Assembly (NCBI GenBank): GCA_001786395.1
Contig: MFWN01000050.1
Coordinates: forward strand, 6,402-13,221
DNA from: Candidatus Pacearchaeota archaeon RBG_13_36_9
Lineage (GTDB): Archaea > Nanobdellota > Nanobdellia > Pacearchaeales > GW2011-AR1
Direction of reading: 5' to 3'
DNA length: 6,820 bases
The notes below the pieces were generated by a model. The model was not told the origin of the DNA. It saw nothing but the letters and a program-made list of their open reading frames with translations, and made no database searches. How positions within the stretch are numbered: the stretch's first letter is position 1; the number at the start of each line of letters is the position of its first letter. Position numbers and translations under genes: made by a program. Below, in pieces: positions 6,224 to 6,820 of this stretch.

Positions 6224-6820
6224 CTACCTCAATCCAATATCAAATCTTAAAATTGCTCCAATCCTGCCAAGGCTTGCAAACTGCCTGCCTTCTTCTGTAT
6301 CTTCTGAAACAAAGACTATTTTAGAAGAAATGTTTTCAGCCCTTGCAGTGTACTCAGTTATATACTTCTTATCAAGCTTCTTGCTTATTATTAAAAGCTC
6401 AACAGCCCCTGCATCCAGCGCTTTTTTCACATCTTCCAATCCGTAAACTGTCTTTTCAGGATTTTTCGCTAATTTAGTCATAAAATCTTCAAGTATTTCT
6501 TTCTCTTTTATTATCTCCTGCTCCGAAAGCAAGTCTCTGCTTGTTTCTACTAATAAATCAAGCCCGTGCTCATCTGCATATCCGATATCCTTCACCCCTA
6601 TAATCTTTTCTCTTAATTTCGTAACTATCTGCCCCTCCTTTAGAAAATCTTCTTTAGTAGGGCCAGGCCCTCCAACTAAAATTCCCTTTAATTTTTTCAT
6701 GTCCCAGAAATTATTTTTAACCGCCTCAGAGACTCTCCTATAAAACTCTTTTTTCATTCCCTCTCTTATTCTTCCGTACCTGGCTGCGGAGTTATGGACA
6801 AGAATTTTGTTAGCAAAAAA
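6224..6820 (-). CDS. prf1: Archaeal peptide chain release factor 1 (aRF1), C-terminal part, interrupted by an intein; 5' end beyond the window
   Basis: aRF1 recognises stop codons in the ribosomal A site and triggers peptide release through its GGQ loop. The reading frame is open to the right edge, so the gene is 5'-incomplete; the ATG at 6755-6757 is internal, because family residues continue upstream (S-A-A-R-Y-G-R-I-R-E-G). From that Ser (codon 6788-6790) to the TAG there are 188 residues, covering most of domain 2 after the GGQ, with the signature 'G-G-P-G-P-T-K-E-D-F' (40-49), then 'K-E-K-E-I-L-E-D-F' and domain 3 'V-Y-G-L-E-D-V-K-K-A-L-D-A-G-A-V-E-L-L-I-I-S'. The zinc-binding mini-domain with paired cysteines found in many aRF1 proteins is missing: the end has no Cys at all. 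The stop-codon-reading domain 1 and the GGQ itself are outside the window. The residues preceding the Ser are not release-factor sequence but an intein C-terminus (separate entry). Confidence 0.92.
   Translation of the reverse strand, partial: FFANKILVHNSAARYGRIREGMKKEFYRRVSEAVKNNFWDMKKLKGILVGGPGPTKEDFLKEGQIVTKLREKIIGVKDIGYADEHGLDLLVETSRDLLSEQEIIKEKEILEDFMTKLAKNPEKTVYGLEDVKKALDAGAVELLIISKKLDKKYITEYTARAENISSKIVFVSEDTEEGRQFASLGRIGAILRFDIGLR
6791..6820 (-). other. C-terminal end of an intein inserted in aRF1 directly after the expected GGQ motif (partial)
   Basis: The ten codons before the aRF1 Ser encode F-F-A-N-K-I-L-V-H-N. This fits the intein C-terminal splicing blocks F and G: a 'h-n-F-F-A-x-x-I-L-V-H-N' pattern ending in the penultimate His and the terminal Asn that cyclises, followed by a +1 nucleophile, here Ser. 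In aRF1/eRF1 the sequence at this spot is G-G-Q-S-A-x-R-(F/Y), so the Ser and everything after it align with the release factor while G-G-Q is displaced upstream, beyond the intein. The N-terminal splice junction, the penultimate block B and any homing endonuclease domain lie past the right edge and cannot be seen, so whether it is a full or mini intein is unknown. The match is only ten residues but it is at the exact residue expected and keeps the frame. Confidence 0.85.

Noticed and set aside
6755..6757. ATG as the start of a short 177-residue release-factor-like gene
   Set aside because: The frame continues upstream to the window edge with conserved aRF1 residues (S-A-A-R-Y-G-R-I-R-E-G), so this Met is internal.
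6758..6820. A release-factor paralogue whose GGQ has mutated to V-H-N
   Set aside because: The whole stretch F-F-A-N-K-I-L-V-H-N matches an intein C-terminus and does not resemble aRF1 sequence before GGQ, while everything from the following Ser onward is normal aRF1. An intein explains both facts; a mutated GGQ explains only one.
6791..6820. A frameshift or sequencing error hiding the GGQ codons
   Set aside because: I translated the other two frames of this strand: neither contains Gly-Gly-Gln, and one meets a stop codon at once.

Overview
The window looks like a piece of an AT-rich archaeal genome, most likely a DPANN-type lineage such as Woesearchaeota or Pacearchaeota (inference). The evidence is an archaeal class 1 release factor (aRF1), an MBF1-type zinc-ribbon/HTH protein, short or absent 5' leaders with TATA-like boxes about 25-36 bases before the starts, almost no Shine-Dalgarno sites, tightly packed genes, and several small membrane-anchored proteins of kinds I associate with DPANN genomes. 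All three stop codons are used (TGA ends the glycosyltransferase, TAG ends aRF1, TAA ends the rest), so nothing suggests an altered code.

Layout from left to right. On the minus strand: a small multi-pass membrane protein (23-388), an MBF1-like regulator with a very long charged tail (429-1634), a membrane-anchored protein with a degenerate thioredoxin-like domain (1719-2381), a processive-type family 2 glycosyltransferase (2433-3671), the condensin partner ScpB (3705-4391) and an MFS transporter (4431-5651). On the plus strand, a membrane-anchored DUF2334/polysaccharide-deacetylase-like protein (5714-6223) diverges from the MFS gene and shares a symmetric TATA region with it. Finally, on the minus strand, the C-terminal part of aRF1 enters from the right edge (6224-6820), its stop codon directly abutting that of the deacetylase-like gene. 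No gap between neighbouring genes exceeds 85 bases and I see no RNA gene, CRISPR array or insertion sequence.

The most striking signal is at the right edge. Reading aRF1 upstream towards the window end, the conserved GGQ-S-A-x-R-(Y/F) region appears as F-F-A-N-K-I-L-V-H-N followed by S-A-A-R-Y. The ten residues before the serine match the classical C-terminal splice motif of inteins (block F/G, ending His-Asn before a +1 Ser/Thr/Cys). The simplest reading is that this organism's release factor is interrupted by an intein inserted directly after the universal catalytic GGQ tripeptide, so that no functional factor exists until protein splicing is complete. The rest of the intein lies outside the window.

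The genes do not form one obvious pathway. The glycosyltransferase and the deacetylase-like protein point to surface polysaccharide or glycan work and the MFS protein to export or uptake, while ScpB, MBF1 and aRF1 are housekeeping genes. Separate promoter-like boxes before most genes suggest individual transcription rather than one long operon.
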